This document shows, piece by piece, positions 40,785-51,275 of a DNA stretch of 64,000 nucleotides. This DNA comes from a virus: the IMG/VR virus record IMGVR_UViG_3300046542_000248, positions 1-64,000 of that record, one strand, 5' to 3'. A program made the position numbers and the translations under genes. How positions within the stretch are numbered: the first letter of the stretch is position 1; every line of letters starts with the position of its first letter. The notes under the pieces are model-generated. The model searched no databases and was not told where the DNA came from. It saw nothing but the letters and a program-made list of their open reading frames with translations.

Positions 40785-41783
40785 TTATAGTTTAAGTTTT
40801 CGTCCACGCTTCTTGTATCTTTTCTTCTCTTCCCATCTGCTCTTCTCGTATTTTGGGAGAGCATCTCTTTTTTTGTTTTCTTCTTCCTTTAATTTAGATA
40901 CGATTGCAGAATCCGTTAAGATATGATTATCTTTCAAGACTATACGAATTGTTCTTCTTCGAAGTTCATTTGCATATTCCACTTTATCAATCTTTGGCTC
41001 TTTACAATAAATAACTTCGCGATTGTCCAGATAGTCAAATTGCTCAAGCTCTTTTGTCTTATCTTCAATAAGTTTTTTAAGTTCAAGTCTAATCCTTTCT
41101 CTTTTAGATAGCAATGTGAATATTTCTTTATCATGTAATTCAATTTCACGCATTTTACTGATATCATACGATTCACAACTAGGGCATCTATGCATTTGAT
41201 ATTTCTTGTAAAAGTTCTTTACAGAAATCTGGCACTTGCAATAGTTACATTTATAGAACGGATGACTTCTAGTAGTTTTCTTATTATTGGATCGAAAGAA
41301 TTTAATAAATTCGTCTTCAGATTTAAAGAAGTTTGTTATTAACTTACCTTCAGGATTATCTGAGCAGGTATGGCAGAATACATTTACGCCATTCTCATGA
41401 TCAGTAATTTCACATCGTAGATGATGATGTATGTGCTCTTGCCAATTTTGGCGATCATCAACTTTAACTTCAGGTTCAAATAATTCAGGAAATAGATCTT
41501 TGGGCATTTGTGCAATGCCAATTTCACCACATTTGAATCTACGGATATAAGTTTCCTTTAAACGCAGATCAAGTTTTTCTTTAATTCTCCGATTCTTCTC
41601 CTTATTAGATTTAGATTCCTTGTAAGTAAATCCTGTTGCTTCAAGCCGCTTTAAGCGTTTCAGCATGCGTTTTGTGTCTCGATCAACCTTTTCGTCGAGA
41701 CTAAGTTCTTTCTTAGAGCTTGCTTTAGGCTCGTTCATCTTCCTCCATTCGGAGTAGGTCGATGGATACTCTGCAATTGACAT
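40785..41783 (-). CDS. Basic zinc-finger protein
   Basis: The product is 332 aa, highly charged. Three Cys pairs, CHTC, CNYCKC and CPSC, lie in residues 135-225 and could hold two zinc ions. Long charged helices flank them (KRMLKRLKRL near residue 45; a Glu/Lys helix near 230-250), and the end is basic (KKRYKKRGRKLKL). It probably binds nucleic acid. ATG 41783 has GGGGAG eight bases upstream; GTG 41792 overlaps that site. The putative promoter lies about 80 nt further upstream. Confidence 0.75.
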   Translation of the reverse strand: MSIAEYPSTYSEWRKMNEPKASSKKELSLDEKVDRDTKRMLKRLKRLEATGFTYKESKSNKEKNRRIKEKLDLRLKETYIRRFKCGEIGIAQMPKDLFPELFEPEVKVDDRQNWQEHIHHHLRCEITDHENGVNVFCHTCSDNPEGKLITNFFKSEDEFIKFFRSNNKKTTRSHPFYKCNYCKCQISVKNFYKKYQMHRCPSCESYDISKMREIELHDKEIFTLLSKRERIRLELKKLIEDKTKELEQFDYLDNREVIYCKEPKIDKVEYANELRRRTIRIVLKDNHILTDSAIVSKLKEEENKKRDALPKYEKSRWEEKKRYKKRGRKLKL

Positions 41784-41864
41784 GCGAAACACTCCCCGTT
41801 TAGTTATTTATATATTGGAGACAAATAGTGTGAATCAATTTAGTACAATAGTAATCCAATATAT

Positions 41865-41886
41865 ACTATAATAATAATATATAACT
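41865..41886 (-). promoter_or_regulatory. Putative phage promoter (AT-rich box, leftward)
   Basis: On the - strand AGTTATATATTATTATTATA, then GTATATATTGG. It matches the shared box with one extra ATT unit and sits about 80 nt before ATG 41783. Confidence 0.5.
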
Positions 41887-41921
41887 GCCTTTTATTTCAA
41901 ATATGACTGGATCGCAAATAA

Positions 41922-41957
41922 ATTAAGATACTGAACCTTGATTCAGTATCTTTTTTG
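41922..41957 (+). terminator. Orphan rightward terminator
   Basis: AAGATACTGAA and TTCAGTATCTT form an 11-bp stem with a 6-nt loop, then TTTT. No annotated + strand gene precedes it: the nearest + gene ends at 39737, before two leftward genes. Confidence 0.75.
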
Positions 41958-42029
41958 AGGTCTAAAATGACGTCTGGAACACACAGATAATTAAATTTAT
42001 GCATCCAAAATAGGAGGTTAAATAAACCA

Positions 42030-45000
42030 ATGAGAGCTAATGAAGATATTTATAAACGAATATACACTAAAACTCTAGTACGGAAAAATGAACTAAGTAA
42101 AATCAATAATCTCAGAACAAACGTGTTTCCCTCTAGTGTAATTGAGACAGATTCATATCTCGATTTCGGTAAATCTAAAAAGAATCTTCTACCTAGTAAT
42201 AGTGCTGTAGTATATCTCTATGAGGATGTACTAAATGATAAGGCATTACTAGATAGAAAGTCCATTGTACCACACACTGTGTATAAACTTACTGATTTTG
42301 GAGTAAGAACTAAAGTAGGTATGATAATATCTGATGAAACTGGATTAATTGATCCAGATCTTGTTAGCGTATACGTTACTGATATGAATACACTGGTATT
42401 TATGATCAATAAAGACACATCTGTTTATATTTCAATTATCTATTTAAAGGGTGTATTGATGTATGCCAGATATAATAACAACGTGGATGTTCCTATTCCA
42501 GCGAGTTATAAAAACTCATTTGTCGTATGGACTAAACTTGACAATTCTCCTAGTGGAGCAGTTGAATGGATTGATCCGGTTCTTAATAATGGTCAATATT
42601 ATATTCCCATCAGAGCACAAGGTAAGTTCTCATTACTAATGCTTTCTGATACTTTCAAATTCTATAACATCATTCCCCAAACTAATAGCCAATATAGTTA
42701 TATTAAATTCCCTGATGAAATTGGTTATACTGATTTAAATAACGTGTTTATGTGGAGAAATAGAAGCATTGGATTTAGCCAGCCGATTGGTCATACTCCA
42801 CTATATGATGGATTTAAAGTAGAAGGTGTTACAAGAACATCTCTTACTCTTAATGGTACTACCGGTTATGTTTCCTTTGGATCATATCCTTCTCGCAGTG
42901 AGCTAACAATTCATATCAAATTTAAGATCAATGCATTTGGTGATCTCGCTCGTGTTATTCAACGGGGTAATTCTGATGGATTTGGATGGTGTCTTCGTAC
43001 CACTACAGATAATCGAATAGCATTCCAATTTAAGAAATATGATATTCTTAAGAATATCACTTCTAATCCTTTAACTGCTAATACATGGTATAGCATGACT
43101 ATAACTGCTGCTACTGGCGAAGTACCTACAATGTACGTCAATAGTATTCAGCAACCTAGTAATTTTATTGATAATAGTGCAAGTGATAGTGGTACTGATT
43201 TCCTTGTCTTAGGTAGACGTGCAAATGCTAGTCAAGACTACACATCTATAGATATTGATTTTGTCCGTATTTATAATAGGAAATTGAAATTCTCTGAGGT
43301 ATTGGATGGATATAATTCTATTTATCCTTCTACTGGAATGGTAAATGAATGGCTATTTGATGAGAATACTGGAGCCACTCTTAATGATACTAAAGGATCA
43401 AACCCTGGAACTATTTCTGGCGGAACTACATGGGTTAATGGTCCAGATAATACAGTTGGAAGACTTGTAGGTTTCTCCAAACGTATTGAATATACTTCAA
43501 AGTATGCTGATCTTCGTCATCAGTATAATAAATTTAATGACTACATGACTCAGTATTTAGCTAATACACTACCTGTATTCATTAAGAATTACACTCCTTA
43601 TGTGCCTAATATTACTTTAGATACTCTTACATCTGATTTTCAGGATAGAATGGTATTGGCTTCCAAAGACTATCCTAATATTGTGAAAGAATATCTCGAA
43701 GAAACTGAAAGTATTAAGTTTACTGACTATGTTACTACAGATATAAATCCTATTTATACCCGAGCTAATACAGCTACAAGTGTAGATGGTACTTATTCTG
43801 TAATTGCTACTGATACTCCTAGATATGTTAAAGATAGTAATCCTATGAAAAAAGGTATTATTATTGAAGATATTGTCAATAATAAAATGCCTGATCCGTT
43901 ATTCAATACACCAGTTGCATTAATAGCTGCTGGTATATCGAATCCAACTGTTTGGACTGTGAATTATACTGCCACTGTTCAAACTACAGTAGTTGTAGCA
44001 AATAATGTATTGCGACACACTGGATTTAATAATAACAGTAACTCAATCAGATTGACTTCTCCTTCATTCACTGTGGATAAGACTAAACCTCTTACTATCC
44101 AATTCAAAGTGAAATATATTAAAAACACAGGTACTAATCAGCTATATGGATTTGGAACTGTTACCAATGGTGTAGAAGTTTTATTAGATAGCTTCTTATT
44201 CACATCATATGTAGATGCTGACGGATTTACCTATAAAGAATATCGAATTCCTGCAAATACATTCACAGGATCTGGAACTTCAATTAATATTGGATTCTGG
44301 GGTGGATGGAATACTTACGAGGAAAAAGATTATTATCTTAAAGAAGTTCAAGTTACTGAACTTGGTTATGGTGGATTAACATTTACTGCCGTAAATAAAG
44401 CTGCCGATTTTCTTAGAGTACCATCTCCAAATGTTTTAAATCCAACGGTAGGGACTCTTGAAATTTGGTATACTCCAAAAGTAGTTACTGATCGTGCACT
44501 ACTTCAAACTAATGATTCAAACGTTGCTACAAAGTTTGCTGTTAGAATACAAGCTGATGGTTCTGTGATGTTCTCTAATGCAGGAAATGATACTGCCGCT
44601 AAACGCATAGTATCTGCTGCTGGTTTAATTACTGCTAGAAATGTACATTACATCGTAATGGCATGGGAAAATAAAACTCTATATGCGTATATTAATGGGG
44701 TATTAATTGGGTCATTAGTGACTGTTTCTGATGCTATTATTAAAGATCTCTTACACATTGGTGCTGATGTCAGTGCTAACTATGTAAATGGTATTATCCA
44801 TGATTTTAGAGCCTCCAATACTAGAAGATCTCTTGCTGAGATTCAAGCTGCTTATACTGCAAAAACAGCATTAGCTGTGGATGCAAATACTACAATGAAG
44901 TTAAACTTCGATGAAACTATTAAACCTCCTAATACCGTGATACACTCACTTAAACTTGTGACAAATCACGATTTAAGAAAACGTTTATTATTCATAAACG

Positions 45001-46136
45001 GTCTAAACATTTCTCCAGCATCAGCTACTTATAATGTCCCTACTAGAAAATGGACATCTTCATTTAGAGCTAATGATGTTAAAGGATCTAAAATTACTGA
45101 AGTTGACACTGGAATGACGAAAACTCCATACTATGATAGTAAAATTATCAGTCAACAAGCTACAGTATTTGGGCCATCTACTAAAATTACATCTGAACTA
45201 TTATTCGATGTATTTGAACTTGATACTCCAGCAGATTCACTTGGTACTATTACTATAATGGACCCAAGTAAATATACTTACACAATAGCTGAGAATATTA
45301 TTAAGTTTAATTTCAATTCTGATAGAATTGGCAAATCTATTTATGTCTGCGAGAAACGCTACAATCAATTTATCTTTGAAGGTTATAGCAATGATGGCTT
45401 ACTTCAAAAACTACCTACATGGATAAGCTTCCTTCCTAAAGAGAAGATGTTAATATTCTTAAATGGTAGACTTCTTGAAAAAGAAAGATACTATCTATTT
45501 GATCCTTTTAGATATCAAGTTCTTAAAGGTGATACAGTATTAGTCACAGATTTGGATACCAATACCATAGATGGTGAAATATTCAATGGGTATTTTACAT
45601 CTAGACTTGAATTGGCTGAATATAATGTGACACTAACTGATGGTGCTCAAATTGTCGCACTTAATGATAAGAGTTTCCCATTCTCTAAGAAATACAATCT
45701 TGTATTTGTAGATGGTAAACTTATTCATCCTGATGATATTAAAGAGATTGACAACTACAGATTCTCTGTTAAAACCACATCTACTAATAATATGTGTGTA
45801 TTTAGAAGACGTATGGATCTTGCTGGAAGAGAGAAATTCTCTGGAGTAAAAGATAAATGGACTGAATATCTTGAAACTTTAACAACTCCTCAAATAGCTA
45901 CACTACTTGGGACTCTTAACACCGTTGTTACTGGTGAAAATAATTCAAGATCAGTCTTTTTAGCTGAACGTCATTTATTTGAAGTATTGTATTATTATTG
46001 CTTAAAGGGAAGAGATCATTTGACTGATAATGATAATATTCGAATCCCTATTGAACTTCCTGGAACTATGTTATCTGATGGTCGTATTCCTATTTCAACT
46101 ATGAGAGCTGGGTTATATCCTCGTTATCAGTTATAG
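42030..46136 (+). CDS. Large LamG-domain tail/baseplate protein
   Basis: The product is 1368 aa. Residues 1-270 are a beta-rich N-terminal part. About 270-470 form a concanavalin A/LamG-like domain (LTLNGTTGYVSFGSYPSRSE, NTWYSMTITA, IDFVRIYNRKLKFSEV). About 640-780 look like a carbohydrate-binding jelly-roll. A second LamG-like domain follows at about 790-960 (GTLEIWYTP, HYIVMAWENKTLYAYINGVL). The last 380 residues are another unknown region. The protein probably sits on the baseplate or fibre base and touches cell-surface glycans. TAGGAGG precedes ATG 42030. Confidence 0.82.
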   Translation: MRANEDIYKRIYTKTLVRKNELSKINNLRTNVFPSSVIETDSYLDFGKSKKNLLPSNSAVVYLYEDVLNDKALLDRKSIVPHTVYKLTDFGVRTKVGMIISDETGLIDPDLVSVYVTDMNTLVFMINKDTSVYISIIYLKGVLMYARYNNNVDVPIPASYKNSFVVWTKLDNSPSGAVEWIDPVLNNGQYYIPIRAQGKFSLLMLSDTFKFYNIIPQTNSQYSYIKFPDEIGYTDLNNVFMWRNRSIGFSQPIGHTPLYDGFKVEGVTRTSLTLNGTTGYVSFGSYPSRSELTIHIKFKINAFGDLARVIQRGNSDGFGWCLRTTTDNRIAFQFKKYDILKNITSNPLTANTWYSMTITAATGEVPTMYVNSIQQPSNFIDNSASDSGTDFLVLGRRANASQDYTSIDIDFVRIYNRKLKFSEVLDGYNSIYPSTGMVNEWLFDENTGATLNDTKGSNPGTISGGTTWVNGPDNTVGRLVGFSKRIEYTSKYADLRHQYNKFNDYMTQYLANTLPVFIKNYTPYVPNITLDTLTSDFQDRMVLASKDYPNIVKEYLEETESIKFTDYVTTDINPIYTRANTATSVDGTYSVIATDTPRYVKDSNPMKKGIIIEDIVNNKMPDPLFNTPVALIAAGISNPTVWTVNYTATVQTTVVVANNVLRHTGFNNNSNSIRLTSPSFTVDKTKPLTIQFKVKYIKNTGTNQLYGFGTVTNGVEVLLDSFLFTSYVDADGFTYKEYRIPANTFTGSGTSINIGFWGGWNTYEEKDYYLKEVQVTELGYGGLTFTAVNKAADFLRVPSPNVLNPTVGTLEIWYTPKVVTDRALLQTNDSNVATKFAVRIQADGSVMFSNAGNDTAAKRIVSAAGLITARNVHYIVMAWENKTLYAYINGVLIGSLVTVSDAIIKDLLHIGADVSANYVNGIIHDFRASNTRRSLAEIQAAYTAKTALAVDANTTMKLNFDETIKPPNTVIHSLKLVTNHDLRKRLLFINGLNISPASATYNVPTRKWTSSFRANDVKGSKITEVDTGMTKTPYYDSKIISQQATVFGPSTKITSELLFDVFELDTPADSLGTITIMDPSKYTYTIAENIIKFNFNSDRIGKSIYVCEKRYNQFIFEGYSNDGLLQKLPTWISFLPKEKMLIFLNGRLLEKERYYLFDPFRYQVLKGDTVLVTDLDTNTIDGEIFNGYFTSRLELAEYNVTLTDGAQIVALNDKSFPFSKKYNLVFVDGKLIHPDDIKEIDNYRFSVKTTSTNNMCVFRRRMDLAGREKFSGVKDKWTEYLETLTTPQIATLLGTLNTVVTGENNSRSVFLAERHLFEVLYYYCLKGRDHLTDNDNIRIPIELPGTMLSDGRIPISTMRAGLYPRYQL

Positions 46137-46154
46137 GGAACAAATTATTAGAAT

Positions 46155-46188
46155 ATGGAGAAGATCTAGTTCGGATCTTCTCCTTTAA
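46155..46188 (+). terminator. Rho-independent terminator
   Basis: GGAGAAGATC and GATCTTCTCC pair around a short loop, followed by TTTAACTCC. The T-run is weak. Confidence 0.65.
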
Positions 46189-46215
46189 CTCCAATGAGGG
46201 ACGGTGAAAGATAAT

Positions 46216-49200
46216 ATGCCACCAGATGTAACGAAGATTAGCTTTGCTAACTTTTTTAATGTATTCACGGATACATCTAAGATGCAAAATAATGAGTTAG
46301 CGTTTGATTCCAGCTATCGGCTAGTATATAAAGATAATACTGGCGTACTACGAAATATCGTAAGTGTAAACGACTATGCAAATATTTATGCTCCAAATTC
46401 TGTAAATATTACACAAATTGTAAAATCTGCTAAAGTTGGTGTTGGTACTGAGGGCGATTTTTCAGCTAAAGTAACCAAATCAATGCCGTTAAGTAATATT
46501 GTCACAGCAACTGGTATTCATAATAGACTTATGCTAGTTCAGTATGACAATAATAACAATCTTAAAGATACCATTCTATTCCCTGAATATTTCTGTAAAC
46601 TTGGTACTTATGCTGATACAATGGATATCAATAAAGGTATTATTACCGAGATTATTAGAAAAGTAAAGATTGATGCTAATTTGGGAGTAACTACTCTTAC
46701 AAATAACAAAATCTTTAAAATCTATTTAACTGAAACTACGGATGTTGCAACTACTTTAAATCTTCCTCTAACAGTTGAAGCTAATAAAGATGTGATTGCA
46801 AATCGTAACCAAATGTATATTGGTGCTGACGGATATCTTTATATTATCAAAGATAAGGCTGTATCTGACCTGACGTATTCATTCTGGGTATTTAATAGAC
46901 GTACTACTAGTGTTAAGGTTAAAGTTAATACTACGATTCCTTTGCTAGAAAAAAATGATAATTTTGTTTTTGAATCTTACAGATACGTGTCTGATAACAT
47001 CGTTGGTACATCATACCAATTTGTGGGTTCAGGTGAAACTGTACAGATCACTAAGATATTATCAGCAATTAAAACAAGCAGTCTTGGTAAAGAGGATGTT
47101 ACTCTTACTATCTCTGGTGATAAAAAGAGTGTTAATGGCATTCAAAATGGTGCATATTATACAATCAATGTAATCACCGATGAAACTCCTGTTATCCCAT
47201 CTTTAGTATATCAATTCTTGGATGTTCAAGATGGTTTCTTTGGTTATTTATATACCATTCTTAAAAGTATCAATGATAATGAACATCAAACTCCTATTGA
47301 TATTGATGCTATCGTTGAAACAGTTCGACTTGCTTTATTATCATATATGGATGATAAACTTCTTCCTAAAGCTGATTTGGATTCTCCTAACTTTATTGGA
47401 GTTCCTAAAGTTCCTACAGCCGCTGTTAATACTAATACTACTCAAGCAGCATCAACTGCATGGGTTATTGGTCAAGCCAGTTCAGCTTCACCGTTAATGG
47501 ATGGTGCTGCGACAATTGGTGTTTCTCTTAAATATTCTAGAGAAGATCACGTGCATCCTATTGACACAAGTAGAGCGCCTGCGGCTTCTCCTACATTTAC
47601 TGGAACTGTAACTATTCCTACCGCTGGTGTTAACACTAATACTACTCAAGCAGCATCTACTGCATTCGTTATTGGTCAAGCAGCAACAGCAACTCCTCTT
47701 ATGGCTGGTGTTGCAGCTGTTGGTACTGCTACTAGATTTGCTAGAGAAGATCATAAGCATCCCATTGATACATCTAGAGCAGCAGTGGATTCACCTACAT
47801 TTACTACAATAGTAAAAACTCCTGATATTGATATGCTTGGCAATGAACTTTGGAACTCTGCAAATCTACCTATAATAAATATGATACCAGATTCTGGTAG
47901 ATTTATGGGCAATCAGCAAGATCCATATGCAATTCAATCAGGCATTGCATTTACTATTAATAATGAATTTTTTGCCCCATATAATGGAGGAAATAATTCT
48001 ACTGGTGGTAAATTTATTCATAATAATACAGATAATGGTGGTTCTGCTGGAAGCATGACTGCTGATGCGATTGCACTTGTGAATGCGATGAATACTATTG
48101 CTGGAGCAGATAAAAGATATGGAGCAGAATTTCATATTCTTGATATTACTCAAGGTTCTGGTACATCACTTCCGCATGCAACTAACACATCGCATTATCT
48201 TTTAACTACAAATAACTCTAAAAATATAGCAGGTGGCGGTGATTATTTCACATTCAGCTTCTGGGTTAGACTTAAAACCGGATCTGGTGCCACAATTAGT
48301 AGAAGTATAAAATTGGCTAAAAATGGTATTGATGTCACTGCATCATTTTTAAACATTTCAACGGCTGATGGTTGGATGCATATTCAATCCGTTTATAAAC
48401 CATCGACAGGGTATGATAATACCGCTCCTCAAATTTATGCACCTAGTGGTGCTGTTATCGAAATTGCAATACCTGTTATAGCTTCTGGTGGATCTGGTAC
48501 TGGTATTCATACGTCACCAATTCCAAGACTGGATCTCGGGTTTACTGCTGCATCTACGGCTTCACCTACATTTACTGGAACTGTAACATTACCAGCTACG
48601 ACGTCCATTGGACCAGTAACTGCTACTGAACTTGGATATATTTCTGGAGTAACTAGTTCTATTCAAACACAGTTAAATGCTAGAGCAACATCTGCTTCTC
48701 CTACATTTACTGGAACTGTAACTATTCCTACCGCTGCTGTTAATACTAATACTACTCAAGCTGCTTCTACTGCTTTCGTGTTAGGTCAAGCAGCAACTGC
48801 TTCTCCATTAATGGCTGGTGTTGCAACTGTTGGTACAGCTACTAAATTTGCTAGAGAAGATCATGTACATCCTAGTGACACTTCTAGAGCACCTACGGCT
48901 TCTCCTACATTTACTGGAACTGTAACTATTCCTACAGCTGCTGTTAATACTAATACTACTCAAGCTGCTTCTACTGCTTTCGTATTAGGTCAAGCTGGCT
49001 CTGCTTCTCCTGTTATGAATGGCACTGCAACTGTTGGTGTTGCAACTAAATTTGCTAGAGAAGATCATGTACATCCTAGTGATACAGCTAAAGCAGATAC
49101 TGCTTCTCCTACATTTACTGGGACTGTAACTATTCCTACTGCCGCTGTTAATACTAATACTACTCAAGCAGCTTCTACTGCATTCGTTATTGGTCAAGCT

Positions 49201-51183
49201 GGCTCTGCGGCACCATTGATGTCTGGTACTGCAACTGTTGGTACAGCTACTAAATTTTCTAGGGAAGATCATATTCACCCTAGTGACACAAGTAGAGCAC
49301 CTGCGGCTTCTCCTACTTTTACTGGGACTGTAACTATTCCTACGGCAACTGTTAATACTAATACGACTCAAGCTGCTTCTACTGCATTCGTTATTGGTCA
49401 AGCAGCAACTGCTTCTCCTCTTATGGCAGGCACTGCAACTGTTGGTGTTGCAACTAGATTTGCTAGAGAAGATCATATTCATCCTAGTGATACGTCTAGA
49501 GCACCTACGGCTTCTCCTACATTTACTGGGATTGTAACTGTTCCTACACCAGCAAATGGTGATAATTCAACAAAAGCTGCAACAACTGCCTTTATTAATA
49601 ACTTATTGTCAGGGAATAGTATTTCTGATGGTATTACTTGGACAGCACGAACAAGTGCTGCTGATAATCAATGGCAGTCAATCTGTTATGGTAATGGATT
49701 ATATGTAGCAGTTGCTGGAACTGGTACGGGTAACAGGGTCATGACTTCCCCTGACGGTATTACTTGGACAACAAGAACAAGTGCTGCTGATAATAGCTGG
49801 GTTTCTGTTTGTTATGGTAATGGATTATTTGTAGCAGTTGCTTATGGTAGTTCCCCAAATACTGTTATGACATCAACTGATGGTATTACTTGGACAATAA
49901 GAAGTTCTGGTAGTTGGTTAAGAGCAGTTTGTTATGGTAATGGATTATTTGTGGCTGTAACTGATACTACTAGTGTTATGACATCTCCTGATGGTATTAC
50001 TTGGTCAACAAGAACGGGTGCCAATGCTAATCAATGGAATTCAGTTATTTATGCTGCTGGATTATTTGTAGCCGTAGCGTCTACTGGTACTGGTAATAGA
50101 GTTATGACATCACCTGATGGTATCACCTGGACAGCACGAACAAGTGCTGCTGATAATGGTTGGTATTCAATTTGTTATGGTGCTGGTTTATTTGTAGCCG
50201 TTGCGATTGATGGTACAGGTAACCGTGTAATGACATCTCCTGATGCTATCACTTGGACAATAAGAACAAGTGCTGCTGATGTTGTTTGGAGATCAGTTGC
50301 TTATGGTGGTGGAATATTTGTAGCTGTTGCACAATCATCTACATTAATGACATCTCCTGATGGTATCACTTGGACCGCAAGAACGGCTTCTTCTGGTAAT
50401 AACTGGTTTTCAGTCTGTTATAATAACGGTTTATTTGTAGCTGTAGCAACTTCAGGTACAGGTAATAGAGTTATGACAAATAGTGGAACCCCGGCAGCAC
50501 CACTATCAGTTACTACTGCCGCTGTTAATACTAATACAAATCAAATAGCATCTACAGCGTTTGTATTAGGTCAAGCAGCAACTGCTTCCCCATTAATGGA
50601 TGGAGTTGCAACTGTCGGTACTTCTACTAAATTTGCTAGAGAAGATCATGTTCATGCTAGTGACACTTCTAGAGCACCTACGGCTTCACCTACATTTACT
50701 GGAACTGTAGTATTACCTTCAACTACTAGTATCGGTTCTGTAACTGCAACTGAACTTGGATACTTATCCGGTGTAACTAGCTCTATTCAAACACAATTAA
50801 ATGCTAGAGCAACATCTGCTTCTCCTACATTTACTGGAACTGTGATCGCTCCTACACCAGCAGTTGATAATAGTTCTACTCAAGTATCAACAACTGCATG
50901 GTATATGGGTCAACGTGCACCAAGTGTACCTGTTATGAATGGAGCTGCTGCAATAGGGTCATCTTTAAAATGGGCAGCTTCTGACCATGTTCATCCAAGT
51001 GATACAAGCAGAGCGGCTGCGGCTTCTCCTACTATTACAGGAGTTCTTACAGCAAGTGGTTCTATCGTAACTCCTTTAATCACTGCAAATGCTGTTGAGG
51101 TAAAATCTAGTGCTACCACTAAGAAATTTACTTTAGATTATAATGAAACTGAAGATTCACTTGATTTTATCTATACACCGTAA
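46216..51183 (+). CDS. Tail fibre / adhesin with HxH fibre repeats and one seven-repeat propeller
   Basis: The product is 1655 aa. ATG 46216 has GGTGA upstream; GTG 46204 is too close to it. Residues 1-395 are an N-terminal attachment part. From about residue 395 it contains eight copies of a fibre repeat of about 67 residues with ASPTFTGTV, AAVNTNTTQAASTAFV and REDHVHPSDTS; the HxH core is like metal-binding needles of T4-type fibres. A separate lectin-like insert covers about 540-780. At about 1142-1423 seven blade repeats (W...CYGNGLFVAVA...MTSPDGIT) form one block. Two further fibre repeats and a short C-terminal domain follow. It is expected to recognise the host surface. Confidence 0.88.
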   Translation: MPPDVTKISFANFFNVFTDTSKMQNNELAFDSSYRLVYKDNTGVLRNIVSVNDYANIYAPNSVNITQIVKSAKVGVGTEGDFSAKVTKSMPLSNIVTATGIHNRLMLVQYDNNNNLKDTILFPEYFCKLGTYADTMDINKGIITEIIRKVKIDANLGVTTLTNNKIFKIYLTETTDVATTLNLPLTVEANKDVIANRNQMYIGADGYLYIIKDKAVSDLTYSFWVFNRRTTSVKVKVNTTIPLLEKNDNFVFESYRYVSDNIVGTSYQFVGSGETVQITKILSAIKTSSLGKEDVTLTISGDKKSVNGIQNGAYYTINVITDETPVIPSLVYQFLDVQDGFFGYLYTILKSINDNEHQTPIDIDAIVETVRLALLSYMDDKLLPKADLDSPNFIGVPKVPTAAVNTNTTQAASTAWVIGQASSASPLMDGAATIGVSLKYSREDHVHPIDTSRAPAASPTFTGTVTIPTAGVNTNTTQAASTAFVIGQAATATPLMAGVAAVGTATRFAREDHKHPIDTSRAAVDSPTFTTIVKTPDIDMLGNELWNSANLPIINMIPDSGRFMGNQQDPYAIQSGIAFTINNEFFAPYNGGNNSTGGKFIHNNTDNGGSAGSMTADAIALVNAMNTIAGADKRYGAEFHILDITQGSGTSLPHATNTSHYLLTTNNSKNIAGGGDYFTFSFWVRLKTGSGATISRSIKLAKNGIDVTASFLNISTADGWMHIQSVYKPSTGYDNTAPQIYAPSGAVIEIAIPVIASGGSGTGIHTSPIPRLDLGFTAASTASPTFTGTVTLPATTSIGPVTATELGYISGVTSSIQTQLNARATSASPTFTGTVTIPTAAVNTNTTQAASTAFVLGQAATASPLMAGVATVGTATKFAREDHVHPSDTSRAPTASPTFTGTVTIPTAAVNTNTTQAASTAFVLGQAGSASPVMNGTATVGVATKFAREDHVHPSDTAKADTASPTFTGTVTIPTAAVNTNTTQAASTAFVIGQAGSAAPLMSGTATVGTATKFSREDHIHPSDTSRAPAASPTFTGTVTIPTATVNTNTTQAASTAFVIGQAATASPLMAGTATVGVATRFAREDHIHPSDTSRAPTASPTFTGIVTVPTPANGDNSTKAATTAFINNLLSGNSISDGITWTARTSAADNQWQSICYGNGLYVAVAGTGTGNRVMTSPDGITWTTRTSAADNSWVSVCYGNGLFVAVAYGSSPNTVMTSTDGITWTIRSSGSWLRAVCYGNGLFVAVTDTTSVMTSPDGITWSTRTGANANQWNSVIYAAGLFVAVASTGTGNRVMTSPDGITWTARTSAADNGWYSICYGAGLFVAVAIDGTGNRVMTSPDAITWTIRTSAADVVWRSVAYGGGIFVAVAQSSTLMTSPDGITWTARTASSGNNWFSVCYNNGLFVAVATSGTGNRVMTNSGTPAAPLSVTTAAVNTNTNQIASTAFVLGQAATASPLMDGVATVGTSTKFAREDHVHASDTSRAPTASPTFTGTVVLPSTTSIGSVTATELGYLSGVTSSIQTQLNARATSASPTFTGTVIAPTPAVDNSSTQVSTTAWYMGQRAPSVPVMNGAAAIGSSLKWAASDHVHPSDTSRAAAASPTITGVLTASGSIVTPLITANAVEVKSSATTKKFTLDYNETEDSLDFIYTP
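47393..49530 (+). repeat. Tandem fibre repeats (about 67 residues each)
   Basis: Six copies of the ASPTFTGTV ... REDHxHP unit are encoded here, interrupted by the lectin-like insert; two more follow after 50510. The DNA of neighbouring copies is nearly identical over long stretches. Confidence 0.8.
49638..50482 (+). repeat. Seven-copy propeller-blade repeat block
   Basis: Seven consecutive copies of a unit of about 37-42 residues start with W-T-x-R-T and a second Trp, then a VCYGNGLFVAVA strand and MTSPDGIT. The third copy is short and the seventh ends in VMTNSG before fibre sequence resumes. Confidence 0.8.
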
Positions 51184-51187
51184 CAAA

Positions 51188-51228
51188 AAGACTGGATGGC
51201 TCCCTATTTGGGACCATCCAGTTTTATC
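51188..51228 (+). terminator. Rho-independent terminator
   Basis: ACTGGATGG and CCATCCAGT form a stem, followed by TTTATCTG. Confidence 0.72.
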
Positions 51229-51275
51229 TGTTAAACCATATATAAATCTAATAACGTGAAAGGTGTGAAATATAA

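Noticed and set aside
47494-49482. Antisense open frames rich in Ser, Cys and Arg within the fibre repeats
   Set aside because: They are reverse readings of a repetitive coding sequence. They repeat with the same period as the sense repeats and have no initiation signals.
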